Positions 1 to 12,107 are shown, counted from the stretch's first letter. The stretch is 64,000 nucleotides of DNA from Spodoptera frugiperda (GCF_023101765.2 NC_064212.1:5084001-5148000); one strand, 5' to 3'. A program made the numbers and translations. The notes: generated by a model not told the origin, from the letters alone.

Positions 1-189
1 TGATTCCTCTTCTTCATGTTTCCAGCTTTTATCTCCCTCATGATTAAACTAACATAATAAACAAATATGTAAATTACTTTCACTTATTAACACTGTAATG
101 TCTCCAACACACATCCTTATCAAACTTGGTGATTAATTTGTTCGTCTGCTTAGTTGTACGTCACAAACACTGAACATTATAGAAATCCA

Positions 190-435
190 AGGAGGTGGAG
201 GAACTCGGCGTAGTATTCACAGAGAGCGTGAGTTTTCAGAATGTTCTGAAAATGCGTGTGCGTAGTTTCCCGCGCGGGGACAGCGAGCGGTCGGAGCGAG
301 CCGGTCGGTGAGGCGTCGCGCTACGCTTCCAACTTGACGTGGAGTGGGATCCTCCGCGGTCGCTCCCGCCTCCGGGCTCCGCTCGACACGCGGCCGCGTC
401 CCGCCGCCCACTCGCCCCGCGCTACCGACTAACAG
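190..435. promoter_or_regulatory. CpG-rich patch, possible promoter or 5' untranslated exon
   Basis: A GC- and CpG-rich block stands out sharply from the AT-rich surroundings. In lepidopteran genomes such blocks are often a promoter plus a noncoding first exon. On the minus strand an initiator-like GTTAGTCGG lies at the edge of the block near 430. The block carries a near-perfect palindrome, TTTTCAGAATGTTCTGAAAA, at 233-252. The open frame across it on the minus strand is low-complexity Arg/Pro/Ala-rich and does not look like a protein. Orientation and gene are unknown. Confidence 0.35.
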
Positions 436-3400
436 ATAAGTAAACACTAAATTCTTTCAGAGATAACGACATGCTAACCCCTCATAACTCACCCCTAATT
501 AAATCTTGAGATAAGAAAGCTTGTAAACGAGGATTAAGTCAATATGATTTTCAAGTTACTAACGGCGAATCATAGACAAATTATATAGAATATAAGCTTC
601 ATTAAATCATAGGATTATGGAGATATAAACAGGAATCACTTTAATTCACTTATCTCATTCATTTAAAGGCACGATTGCATCCATATGCCGATTGAACTAT
701 GTAAATTGAGTTATAATTTTACTAGCCACTCTCGCATAATTTGCTTGAGAGTTACCCTATATTCTAGTGAATTAGAGGATTTAGATGTTAATTGTTAATA
801 ATGAAAGTAAGGTTGGCTATAACAAGTTGAGTGTCGCATGCGCCGCGCTCGCAAACAGCTAATGATTCTGCAGCAAGATTGCAATAAACGTCGGCTCGCA
901 TCTACATCGCATACAAATTATCTAAGCTCTTAGCGCGTAAAGTTGAGAAGTCATTTTATAGGTGTTCACAATGTACTCACCTGCAGTACCGCGCGTGTAC
1001 ACCCGGGCTATTTGTTACAAAGGTCATTGACGAAACGTCACGGAAATACTAAATACAAAGTGGAAATCAATACGAATCGGGATAAAAACACTAGAATTGC
1101 TCATATTTCTCAATTTAGCGCTGAAAGCCTATGGAAAAATTCGTGATGTCAGCACTGACGCAAAGCTCGACAGATTGAGTGGTATCTACGTCAAATACCC
1201 GGTCTGTGTTAAAATACTTGTCTATCCCGGCGCTGTGATTTATTAACACATTATGCGAGGCGCGGAAGGATTATCACGGCTGAATCTGATAATTTTATGC
1301 AAAAATGTGTTATCACTAGTAAGTAGATTGAGATTACTTTTACTTGTTGAAGCTTTATAATCTGTAAACCAAGTCAGATGTGAAACACCTTTATATCGAA
1401 ATCTTTCAGTTTTATTTTACATTTGATGGGTTTTGAGTAAGTAATGATCAAAGTTTGTTTTACGTTGGCTTTAAACTTAGTTTTAGTCAATATCCGTCAA
1501 ATATCCTAAAGTTTCACTTTATACTTATTGTTGGCTTTAAGTAAATAATATGTAATCATACACACAATCAATGTTTAAATAATTGGTGGGAAAGTAAACA
1601 TTGATCTTAGCATTATCTTGTTTGAGAACATCCATTATATCACTGTTCGTCTTCTGAACTAATTGATTGACCTGGGTATTAAAACTTACTAGTAGCTACA
1701 CTTTGGAACGCGCACTGATAGACAGACTGACGAACAATTCAATATGACCTTTCAAAAGTGCCTAATTAAGGATTAATTGTCAAAGTCAAATCATTTGTAT
1801 TAAATTATTATTAAACCCTAAATAATATGTAAATATTTTTGAAATGTTACCAAATAAAGAAATAAATAATAGTCTATCAGTTTCTCCGTCAGAAAGGTAG
1901 GTGGTCTTACAGTGTACTTTGACTAACCTTTGATTGCTTAATTAAAATTAATACTTTCACTTTACTATAAAAAATAGGAAATAATCTGAATACCATAGGA
2001 ACCAAACCAGCTCTCAGTTCTCATAAAGCAAGAGTCTCCAACAAATGGAAGTCAATATTAAGTAAAGTGCGTTACTAGACAACTTTAACTATCAAGATGA
2101 ATTGATACTTTCCCAACATTCCAGTGACGTTTATAAACTGTATAAAAGATTCAGAGAAAGCTATATCTTGTACCATTTGCCGTTTTCCCGAGACATGAAA
2201 AGCTGCTGCAATCCTATGTTATTGAGAAGACCTGTTGAATGTAGATGCCAGCATATCAAGTAGCCCCAACCTCACAATTTCCTTTAACACATTTCCATCT
2301 TTACTGTTCTATTATAAAGTTCAAATTGTATTGCCGATATTTTACAGTTTCGGGTAGCATCACACGCTGGTGTCTCACTTTCCCTGGCAGACTCTCGTGG
2401 GACGGTACTCAAGGTGATTCTAATTTATTGTTAACGAGCACTTTGCCCTTACTTCATTCGCAGAATTCCTGCTCTCCAAAGGTTTTATCAAGAATTTATT
2501 TTTATTGCTCATTATGCTGTGTAAAGGTCCTATATTTCATATTTTGTACCCAGAGGAAGGACTGTCTTGATGTGTTTAATTCAGCCTCGCTATTTTATTA
2601 CTTGTTATGTGTCGAAGGTGCTACGAAAACCCATTCAATTAACTCAATGGAACATTGAACACGTTCGATTACTTGCAGAACTCAAGACCAACAGCTGATA
2701 ATTCGCAGAGACGCTCGCAGATTTTAAATTGCATCAAGTAATTGGTATATTTGCAGTTAGTGTGTAGTATTTTGTCGTAATGATATGGAGGTGCGTTATT
2801 CTGCGCATATCTGTTTCATCTCAACGGATGGTTTACTTGTATAAACTTGGCGGCCGAGTCTATTCCGCGTAGTGCGGGCCTCCTGCTGCATGTTTACATT
2901 ATGCAGTTCGCATGCATCCCTACATCCAGAACGGGATAGCTAAATAAGCTAATTAGAATCGTGAGCTGAATTTTAAAGTCCACCACTTGAATCACTGAAT
3001 TATCATCACATTTCCATATTTTAACGATAAGTCGCTAATTGAAAAAGATTGAAATACATTTGCATACCCAGCATACTCGTAGGTCGATATAAATTATTAG
3101 TCTCGTAAAAATTATTTGAATAGAACGCACTCAAAAGACGTGCCGAGGATGCGATGCAGAGAATTCGCAATCAATCTCTGCCTGCAGACTTTTATTGGCG
3201 CTGGAATTACGAATATAACTAATCGTTTGCATGTGTAGCCACCCTGCTGGGCTATTTAATCAATTATGCAATGGGCAGTTAGCTGTCATTTGTTAGAATT
3301 ACTTACTGTAAACGCCGGTCACAATGCATTCAGATCGTAAATCGGTTGAATGGTGGCCACCGCGGCAGAGCAGCTCCAAGCACCTATTAGCTAAGTACTA

Positions 3401-4293
3401 CCACGACCAAGAACTGGGAACGAATCGATATTTAGTATTTATCATCATAATGACGAGTTATGTCTAGTATCTATGTCAGGCACCGGGCTTTATTGTTGTC
3501 TCCAGAGTTCCTTAACAAACGGTATTCACGTTGAACGAGGTCGATGGGCATATCAAAAATGAAATGGATTCATTTGCATTTCGAGAGATATTAATTGAAT
3601 AAAGGAAGATAAATGATAGGTCGGTAGGTAAGTGCCAAGTGCTTTATCATTGAAGTGTCGTCCCCGAAAATGCCGCAATCGTGCCATCAAGTTGCATTTG
3701 TGGATTGCGTTTTTAATTAAAATAAGTATTATCTTTTAGGTAGGTACATAACCGTGGGAGATAATACACTCGTACTGAGATTTAAACATTGTACTTTAAT
3801 TTAATAATTAGGTAACTACCTATTAAGTGCGTACGTATGTTTTTGTAACACTTAAAAATTTTAAACACGACAAAAATACTTTGTCTCTACAAAACAAAAT
3901 ATTTATTCGAATGTTAATGATGTGCTCTCTACGTTGTAGATAAATATGTATGTTTAGAGCCTGCGTAGTTCAAAGAGTTGGTCTTACTGACTTAATTGCA
4001 ATTTTGGATAGGTTTCCTAGTCTGGTTTTTAGGCCTGTCGTAAGTTTTTATATGATTTAGAACTTAGGTACAGTCAGCACAGCTGTTTACTATGTAGGTA
4101 AGAAAATAATTATTGATTTAGTATAAAGACAGTAACCATTGGTTGGCTACTGAACCGACCAATAGTTATAGGACATAGGTCTTGGGTTGACACTATAATA
4201 AGTATAATAATACTTGTTGTTACCATGCCGAGTCAATCTTTATAATATGTATGTTACCGTGAAGTTACGGATTACTTAGCGGTTTTACCGGGA
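436..4293. other. Gene-free AT-rich stretch
   Basis: No coding exon recognised. The longest open frame (about 2245-2658) encodes a Cys/Phe/Leu-rich product with no domain and no flanking splice logic, so I treat it as chance. A non-LTR-type fragment lies near 1690-1795: its text (CACTTTGGAACG, then GACAGACTGACGA, then GTCAAAGTCAAA) matches copies at 5225-5460, 7905-8060 and 46270-46430. Confidence 0.5.
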
Positions 4294-4400
4294 ATCCGGG
4301 TCGAAAAGCAGTAGTAGAAACGGGGTGGTTTTTAGTCGGAAAGAATCTCCCTCCCGCTTCACCCAAGACGAGAGAAGGCATTGGGTGATTACCCTCCTTA
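4294..4400 (-). repeat. Family C dispersed repeat copy
   Basis: Contains the family C hallmarks: GCAGTAGTAGAAACGGGGTGG, then AGTCGGAAAGAATCTCCCTC, then a CATTGGGTGATT end. In the opposite orientation this family reads ACCACCCCGTTCCTACT followed by CGAGCCGGAGC. At least eight other copies are in the window. Confidence 0.6.
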
Positions 4401-4434
4401 AAAACGGTTAAAACTCATTTGTTAAACATTACCT

Positions 4435-4546
4435 ACACTAATGATAACAGAGAATATTATTGTCACCTCATTATTTAGTGTAATGAGCATCGTATAAACC
4501 AAGAAAAAGGTTAGGTAGAGATACAAAAATAAATCAAATGAAAATC
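4435..4546. repeat. Left copy of a 112-bp direct duplication flanking a SINE
   Basis: Runs from ACACTA to GAAAATC and abuts the 3' end of the SINE exactly. It contains GATAACAGAGAATATTATTG, GTGTAATGAGCATCGTAT and GTAGAGATACAAAAATAAA. It differs from the right copy at roughly ten positions. Confidence 0.85.
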
Positions 4547-4802
4547 GTCATGCCTTTATCCCCGAAGAGGTGCACATTATGGCACGTAATGCCAATGTAC
4601 ACCCACTTTTCACAATTTATGTTGTAATTCCCATGTGGTGAGCCTATTGCCATATATCGGACACATTTCCAGACTTCGTGCTATTACTGAGAAATTTTCG
4701 AAAAACCGAAAAAAGCCCAGCAATCCTTCGCCCGACCCGTGAATCGAAACCGAAACCCCTTGCCCGGCAGTCACACTTGCAACCACTCGGCCAACGAGGC
4801 AG
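4547..4802 (-). mobile_element. tRNA-derived SINE, family A, nearly full length
   Basis: Read on the minus strand it starts with a tRNA-like head, GCCTCGTTGGCCGAGTGG (A-box region) and a B-box-like TTTCGATTCACGGGTCGGGC. The family body follows (CTGGGCTTTTTTCGG, TTCTCAGTAATAGCACG, GGCAATAGGCTCACC), then the tail CCTCTTCGGGGATAAAGGCATGAC. It is bracketed by a 112-114 bp direct duplication (4435-4546 and 4803-4916), described separately. Confidence 0.8.
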
Positions 4803-4916
4803 ACACTAAAGATAACAGAGAAGATTATTGTCACATCATTATCTAGGTGTAATGAGCATCGTATCAACCAAGAAAAAGGGACAGGTAGAGATACAAAAAT
4901 AAATCAAATGAAAATC
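4803..4916. repeat. Right copy of the direct duplication flanking a SINE
   Basis: Again runs from ACACTA to GAAAATC and begins directly after the SINE head. The divergence from the left copy suggests the duplication is old. Confidence 0.85.
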
Positions 4917-5224
4917 TATTAATGAACCAACACATTTCATAGAAATTGTAAGTGATGAATTAATGCGCAATTTTAATTACTACTCGTTCAGTATTACAAA
5001 CCAATTTACATGGCTTGGCTATGCGTCGTGACGCTGCGTTTAACTAGTTTCCCACAAGCCTTAACGACGTGTGTCGCTTCGTGTCACAAATTAAAATATT
5101 ACGGTGCATGTGATACGTTAAGTATGCGGTGCACTGCCTGGCAAAGTGAGCTACTCGTACGTAAGTTCAAGTACACTCCTCGCTTTCGGAGATTATTCGA
5201 AACAATGTAACCAAGAATTGTATT

Positions 5225-5460
5225 GTGAATCTGATTGAAAAAGAGTAACCTATGGAGTTTCTTGCTCGTTAAATAAATACTTTGACTTTGACTTTCTTCT
5301 CCATAGAAATCTACACTTTGGAACGAGCAAATAGCTTCACTAGAGGACTGACCGACAGACAGACGTTATTAATATTATTATATAGGTATTTGCTTTGACG
5401 TTGAAAAGTGCCTTCCTGGTCTATTTGAAACAAATAATTTTGACTTTGACTTTGATTCAA
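5225..5460 (+). repeat. Non-LTR-type tail, family E, two pieces in tandem
   Basis: Both pieces end in the diagnostic repeat TTTGACTTTGACTTT (near 5279-5295 and 5438-5455). The second contains CACTTTGGAACGAGCAAAT and GACCGACAGACAGACG. Terminal TTTGACTTTGA repeats of this kind are typical of lepidopteran non-LTR 3' ends; the clade is not resolved here. Confidence 0.6.
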
Positions 5461-5761
5461 CCTGATTTACGCGCAAGACCGTATTCCACTATGTACGCAT
5501 TAAACTAGTGTAACAAACAATACAACTTACTTTTATTACTTTTAAATTATACTTTCTACGTGTTGATGGTTCAAAAGCAGCGCTATTAGAATACGTCCTC
5601 GCATTCTCGTTGCGTCTTTGTTTTATAATGTGTTTGTATGTACAGCCCGCACCGTTTTCTACGATTATAAAAGGCATGGATGTAAATTATAATAGGAGTA
5701 GTAAATTAAACTATTTTTGGAAGTGTCTCGTAAAACTTGCGAATAATAAATTTATAAGCGG

Positions 5762-6080
5762 CAGAATCTATACTCTATACTAATATATAAAGCTGAAGAG
5801 TTTGTTTGTTTGAACGTGCTAATCTGCGGAACTACTGGTCCGATATTATTATTTTTTGTGTTGAATAGTGTATTTTTCGAAAAAAACTATAGGTAGGGTA
5901 TAAAACATCACTCTATGGTCAATAGGAGCCGAGCGGTGATAAACTACTGTACTGATTTGAATAATTATTTTTGTGTTGGATAGTCCATTTATTGAGGAAG
6001 GTTATAGGCTATATAACATCACGCTACAATCAATAGGACCTAGCAAGATATGTGTTCGACAAACCCGTACAGGTTGGCCT
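5762..6080 (+). repeat. Non-LTR-like dispersed repeat
   Basis: Starts with TACTAATATATAAAGCTGAAGAGTTTGTTTG and continues with CTGCGGAACTACTGGTCCGAT. It carries two internal diverged copies of a unit containing TTTTTGTGTTGAATAGT and ATAACATCACTCTA. A reverse-orientation relative is at 47165-47335 inside the peptidase gene. Confidence 0.6.
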
Positions 6081-6839
6081 ACGCACACACACACAGACTG
6101 TTTGCGTTTCATTAAAAAAGTGGAACTATTCATTTCCTTTTTGTAATTACATAGCTGTAAAGATAACAAACATTGTTTTAAAGGATATTGGGAAGAAATG
6201 AGAATGTACTTATTAAGTTATCAACCTATCTATGTTACTATGTACTAAATGTATTAAATGTACCTATCTACAAACTCCTAGTAATATATTGGCACATTTA
6301 CGGTTTTCGTAGTTTACCTGACTTGTTTAGTTTTTAGTTTACTAACCAATGAACCGTTGTTTTACCAGCGTGAGGGGGAAACTGCAATAATGGTATAATG
6401 ACACTTACGACCTCTCTCGATGAATATGGAAATAAATAGATTAATATGCACTTTTAAACACGTAAACCATATAAAGTCATTTTCGCATTTTTTGCAGATG
6501 TGCCAATATATTACTAGGTGAGCGATATGTTACATAAAGTTTATCTTTCGTGCAGGTGTTAGTAAGTATTGTATAATATTCTAAACATATTATAACAACA
6601 GTGCATTGAATTCGTGTTTAACCTAGACACAATATGGATAACGTGGATTGTTATAAATTGCGATGCCTTTGTCTGCTCAGAGTGTCACAGTCATTAAATC
6701 TCAAAAACGGATGCGCCGATTTTAGATGTTCATGCAGTTTTCAATGTGCACTATTATCGTCATCATCATTAAGCTCCGTAGGTAGGTACTTTAGTCACAT
6801 AGTTTTTGCGATAAAATTTTAGATCAATAGTAAAACATC

Positions 6840-7025
6840 ATGTCACATCTCCCGCCTCGAGTAAGGCTAGAAGGAGTATTAAACTTTTACTGACTATAAA
6901 CCACGTCTAAAAGCCACCCCGTTTCTACCTTTGCTCTTCGAGCCGTAGCTCCGGCAATCCGTCAGGTCTTCCGCAGCTCCGTATCGGACATCAGCCCAAC
7001 TGGGCCCCATGTGTGGTGGTCTGAA
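6840..7025 (+). repeat. Family C dispersed repeat copy
   Basis: Shares TGACTATAAACCACGTC, ACCCCGTTTCTACCT, CGAGCCGTAGCTCCGG and CAACTGGGCCCCATGTGTGG with other family C copies, for example 14485-14670 and 56885-57040. Confidence 0.65.
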
Positions 7026-7384
7026 ATGAAGTAAAGTGATCGATCAAAAGTTCAGTGTTATTTAACTGGGGTGCAGATGTACTAGTGACTCGATATAAAA
7101 TAAGGTACTGACATTGAATGAAATCCAGTTAAAGCTCAGTGCTGACCTCAACCCAGTTGGGGAAAAGCCAAGAGAAAGCCTAGAAATTGATTCTCCTGAG
7201 TGAATGCTTAGATATTTAGATAAATAAATATGTTCAATGTATCTGTTATACTTTTCTTTTGTTTCTGTAGGTATTCATTTTGTTTCCTATTGTTTTATAC
7301 CTATTTGGTGTTGGCAATAACATTATTGACTGAACAAGTACTGTTCAATCAATAAGTATCATTTGTATTGTGGTAGTGGTGTGC

Positions 7385-7455
7385 ATGTGAAATTATATGT
7401 CTGTAAACGCACCCACGACACAGGAGAAAATCCTAAAGTGGTAACGTTTTTTAAA
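7385..7455 (+). repeat. Family B SINE tail
   Basis: Contains GTAAACGCACCCACGACACAGGAG, the conserved distal end of family B, followed by an A-rich run. The head is missing. Confidence 0.6.
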
Positions 7456-7559
7456 AGAAAAAAGTGGTGTCATTAGAACATCACACACTGATTTGATTAT
7501 CAGTTCTAATTCATTATTACTTAACATTTTGTTTGTATCAACTCTTTGTGTTGTTTTTC

Positions 7560-7660
7560 CAAACTGTTTTTTCCGAGTCTGGGTGTCAAGTTTTTGTGAA
7601 ATTGATGTTTGTAAACGCACCCACGACACAGGATAAAATACTTGTGTGGGGCCACGTGTA
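7560..7660 (+). repeat. Family B SINE, 3' half
   Basis: GAGTCTGGGTGTCAAG is followed by GTAAACGCACCCACGACACAGG, the same order as in the complete copies at 12108 and 47658. This tail lies about 170 bp after another family B tail. Confidence 0.65.
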
Positions 7661-7904
7661 TGGTTTATAAGTTCATATACCGTCATTCTGTGTTTAGTGT
7701 AGGTAATAAACTGATCAAATGCTTCGTTGGTGAACCGTCGGTGAAGTGGTCGTCTCCCGTTCAATCCAGGCGGGATAGGGGACTTCCGCAATATAAGGAG
7801 CATCATTGTTATTTTAATTTGCTGGTTTTTATTGAAGTCCATTGATTAAATCCCATAGTTTTAATACTGAATTAAAATGCTGAACATGAATCATTAATTT
7901 TTTT

Positions 7905-8062
7905 TTTAATTTCTTGCTCGTTCTTCTCCATTCGAAGCTGCGCTTTGGAACGAGCACCTAGCTTCACTGACAGGTAGACTGGCAGACAATTCAATTTGAC
8001 GTTTCAAAGGTGCGTAGGTAATTTAGGATCAATTGAAATAAATGCTTTGACTTTGTTACTCA
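7905..8062 (+). repeat. Non-LTR-type tail, family E
   Basis: Contains TTTCTTGCTCGTTCTTCTCC, GCGCTTTGGAACGAGCACC, GACAGGTAGACTGGCAGAC and a terminal AATAAATGCTTTGACTTTG. Confidence 0.65.
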
Positions 8063-8375
8063 ACTAAACGGGATTAATAAACATTGTTTGTTGCCATAAC
8101 AAGCATTTTCTATGAAACTTCTTATTATATTAACTAACTTTACAAATTCACGTGTTTCAATTTATCTTAAATCAAAGAACTTTAAAACAAACATCGTAAA
8201 TCCTTCATTGAAGTCTAAAGGTGATTACGATTCCATCAGAACTAACTTTGCTCTTAGACCGACTATCCCAGTGCAGCATCAACTAGGTAAATAATGGTAA
8301 TTAGATTCCAAACTAGCCGTGGTGTGAATGCGTAAGTAGGTAATACAAGCTTGTTTTCCATTAACACGACCGCCA

Positions 8376-8452
8376 TGTTTATGACGTTCCGCGCTCTGAT
8401 TGGCCCGCTCCAACTTAACTAACCAATCACAGGGCTGAACGCGGTGACGTGT
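8376..8452. repeat. Palindromic CCAAT-containing repeat, family H
   Basis: Two opposed CCAAT cores (CTCTGATTGG ... CCAATCACAGGG) lie within longer imperfect arms (GTTCCGCGCTCTGATTGG against CCAATCACAGGGCTGAAC). A second copy with the same architecture lies at 57469-57530. Confidence 0.6.
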
Positions 8453-8877
8453 GGATTGCGTTAGCGTAAAACAAACTTGTACTAGGCTGTTTGGCGCGCC
8501 ATTTAGGTCGTCTTCGACACGCACGGGTGACAGTAAATGGTTTCATAAAATGCTTCCATATCTTCACTCTTCGTACTTGGATACGGTGCGTTACTATTGT
8601 CAGGCGGTTCCCTTTATTTCTGTTACTTTGAGGTAATAGATTCAACCTTCGGTAGTAGGCCTTCTGTTACTTAGAGAGTTGAGTAACTGATAACTATGGT
8701 GTTTACTACTATTGTAGGTTTTCACAGAGTAGAGTAAGTTACTAGGACAGTTGAGATTCATTATCGTTTTCTTACACTGTCCAATGTGTTTAAAAAGTAC
8801 CAATATATTTCTATCTCTTGAAGTGTAATTTTCTTTTCAATCTTGACTAACCTTATTCAATCTAGGATAAATCTACA

Positions 8878-8975
8878 ACCTCACGCCTTTTATCCCCGAA
8901 GGAGTAGGTAGAGGCGCATCTGCAATTCTGCATACATTACGACACGTAATACCACTGTACAATGAACACCCACTA
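8878..8975 (-). repeat. Family A SINE tail fragment
   Basis: Contains ACGCCTTTTATCCCCGAAGG, GTAGGTAGAGG and ACGACACGTAATACCACTGTAC in the minus orientation. The tRNA-like head is absent. Confidence 0.65.
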
Positions 8976-8979
8976 TTTT

Positions 8980-9150
8980 TTTATGAAACACGAGCAGACA
9001 GCAGATGTATCACCTGATGGTAAGCAATCGCCGTCGCCCATGGACACTTGAAATACCAGAGCCTTTTGGGGGTTAGGAATTTAAGGGTTGTTGTTCGGGA
9101 ATCGGGAATTGGGAAGATTGGGAAGGGGGGAATTGGTTACTTAACCCAGT
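8980..9150 (+). repeat. Family D dispersed repeat, truncated
   Basis: Shares CACCTGATGGTAAGCAATCG, CCATGGACACTTGAAA and the G-rich GGGAATTGGGAAGATTGGG with the longer copy at 38850-39165. Confidence 0.65.
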
Positions 9151-10261
9151 CCTTAGTAATTGTTTTCCATACAAAATCGTTACTAAGGAATTCTTTAAGT
9201 AATCATTAAATGGCTCTGAGTACGGCAGTAAGTGTAATAGTGTAGTTAAAAGGTTTGGTAATTGCCCCAAGCTAATGTGCAAGCAAAAAGTTTTAATATC
9301 ATTCATTAACCTATATGTCAGCGAAACCATGATTATGTCAGGATATCATTTTGGTAGATAAGATTAGGTACCTACATTAGGTACAAGGACATTGCTCTAA
9401 TTTCAGATTGGTAAGCACTACAAAATATCAATCAGACGTTAAAAATTAGGTTAGGTTAGAATTTTGTATCTAATATATAAAATTTCCATGTCACAATGTT
9501 AGTTACCGTAATTCTCCGAAACGGCTTTAGTTAATACCGTCTTTTACCAAATTTTATATGCGTATTCAGTAGGTCTGAGAATCGGCTACTATTTATTTTC
9601 CATACCCACTTAGTGATAAAGTTTGTTCACCCTTAATTTTTTTTTTAATATCTTCACGTTTTTATTTTTTTATAATATAGCATTAAAAATACATACAACC
9701 TTAAATATTTATCAGCTAGTTTATAACAAACCAAATAATTAATAAGGTAATACAATGTTTGCCGGTCTAGTTAGTATTGCCTATAAAATAGATAGACACT
9801 AAGAAAGTAATCCATTTTAAAATAAGAACGAGATTTAAATGTAGGTCTGTACATATTCAGCCAGTACTGAATAACAAAACTAACCAGCCAGTTAATGAAA
9901 ACTTAGCAAATATCTTCGTTCTATTTTTAAAACAAAATAATATCTACTTAGCGTTTGGAGATGGAACAGATTACAGATAATGAAAACAGACTGTTTGAAT
10001 TGTAGACAGCCCCTCATTGTTAAATGTAGGTCACGCATAGAATTCGGCAATAGAGAACATACGTGGGTCGGTAGCATACATTTCAAGCCGAATTTAATCG
10101 AGATAATCGATAATAAATACAGTTTAAATCGAGTAACGCGATGAAACTACAATTACGAAGTTCCCATTTCTTTTATATTTTAAAAGTTAATTTAGAACAT
10201 GGATATGGGTCATTTCTTTTCTTGTAAGTAAATATTAGCTGATATATACAGCATTTTCTTG

Positions 10262-10590
10262 TGTTTTTTTAGGCACTCTTTACTCCCACACTTTACCAAT
10301 GAACCATGCTTCGGCACGAATGGGCCGGCTCGACCGGAGTGATACCACGGCCTCACGGAAAACCGACGTGAAACAACGCTTGCGTTGTGTCTCGTTGTGT
10401 GAGTGAGGTTACCGGAGCCTCAATTACCCCCCTTTCTTATCTTACCAATCCCCGATTCCCCCACAGCCCTTAAATTCCTGACCCCCACAACCGGAACGCA
10501 CTTGTAACGCCTGTGGTGTTTCGGGTGTCCATGGGCATCAGGTAATCCGTCCGCCCATTTACAGGCTTATTCCATAAAAAAAATAAACAA
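10262..10590 (-). repeat. Family D dispersed repeat, long copy
   Basis: In the minus orientation it holds GGTGACGTTGCCC-type text in family order: the GGTTTTCCGTGAGGCCGTGG module, GTATCACTCCGGTCGAGCC, and near the other end CCCATGGACACCCGAAACACC. Its ends are poorly defined and I see no clear target duplication. Confidence 0.65.
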
Positions 10591-11019
10591 GTAACCCATT
10601 AATTCGGGTCAGTGGAAAAATTTGTTATTATGTAAATTTTTTTACTACACAAAAAGTAGGTACTCAAGTTCATTGGAATGGATTATCCTGCTTCAAAAGG
10701 AGTTGACTCCCAACTTTCCATGTTTCTAAGCAGCTTTGTTTTGTTATCAAAGACAAAATAAAAATAATTACTTAAGGGAAAAACTGGCTTTACTTAGAAA
10801 GGAGAGGATATCGTGAGCAAAGGTCGTGACGTATTTACTTTAACACAAACCAAATGTTTAAGGGTAATTTTGTTCTTCCTAATGACTAGCAATTGTATAT
10901 TTATCAAACTTTAAATTCTCATTAAATACATATAGTTGATAGGCACCTATTCTGTCTTTATTTGTACGTCGCGTTCATTCATTGAATGGTTTGATTAATA
11001 TAAAAGTCCTACTCGACTC

Positions 11020-11180
11020 GAACTCGACTAGTTTTAAGCCATTCTAGAGGCTCATATTCATAAGTACTATTCCGCGACACACGAAGCGGCGACTGTCGCG
11101 CTGCTATATGGATATGATGTCAAACAATTACGTGAGTAAGCCGAACAACATAATAATTAATTTAGTATGTCTCACAACAC
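11020..11180 (+). repeat. Family F dispersed repeat copy
   Basis: Shares CGACTGTCGCGCTGCTAT, TACGTGAGTAAGCCGA and TTAGTATGTCTCACAACA with copies at 11462-11640, 42320-42570, 42945-43110 and, inverted, 54235-54395. Confidence 0.55.
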
Positions 11181-11461
11181 TTATAATATAAACAAATTAT
11201 GTGGAGTTTAGAATAGCGCTCGATGTCTATTATAGCAATTTGCAAATCAATAACAATAAGGAAATCCCGATAGAGGCTCTTTCTATACAAATATGGATGA
11301 CTGATTTGTTGACAAATCATTATCAGTAATTAGGTACAACGACTAATGACATTCAATACCCAATTAAATACATTATAATTAGGAATACATTACATATTAT
11401 TATATCTCCATGTAACCTATGATATGAACGCACTTAGCAACATACCTATAAACATCTGTTC

Positions 11462-11640
11462 AATATGAGCATGAGTAGGCTGCGTGACGTCGCCGCGTCT
11501 GCACACACGTTGTTCATGATGAAGAGTCCCTTTTTGACTCGAAACTAGTAGAGCTTTACTCCATTAATGTACGTGATTTTAGTAATTAATTTAGTATGTC
11601 TCACGACAGTTATTATAAAGATATAAACAATATTTACTAG
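11462..11640 (+). repeat. Family F dispersed repeat copy
   Basis: Contains TGACGTCGCCGCGTCTGCAC, TTCATGATGAAGAGTCCC, GACTCGAAACTAGTAGAGC and TTAGTATGTCTCACGAC. Confidence 0.55.
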
Positions 11641-12107
11641 CTAAAATTATTTTACATCATTCACATAAATAGAAGTCTATTAGACTTCATTTCTCCTATA
11701 TGTTTTGTATCAAATACATAAGTAAGCACAGCCCATAACGACCAAAAACAAATAAACACGGCATAGGCTTTAGAACCGGCTAGTTGAGGTTGAGACAAAC
11801 AAACATACAAATATAGTTATTACATGATTAAGATTGTACCTGCATCATCTTAAGTATCGCAGCCATTTGCGTCCAGCCTCCTCATATCTAAATCGACCGT
11901 GAGGATGCACTCCGGACCACTCTAATCGGTGAAATCTTCCAGCAAATGTAAAGGCAAATAATAATGCGAGCTTCACTCTGTGTTATGATAAACTATATTA
12001 GGTCCGCTGATGTCGGGCAATTTCGAAACGATAACCACGTTATAGGTACTTATTTTGAGATGCACTTATTGAAACATTTATTTAACTTTTTAAGTTTCGA
12101 GTGTATG

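Noticed and set aside
2245..2658. 137-codon open frame
   Set aside because: No domain, Cys/Phe-rich composition typical of a chance frame in AT-rich DNA, no start context or splice sites that make sense.
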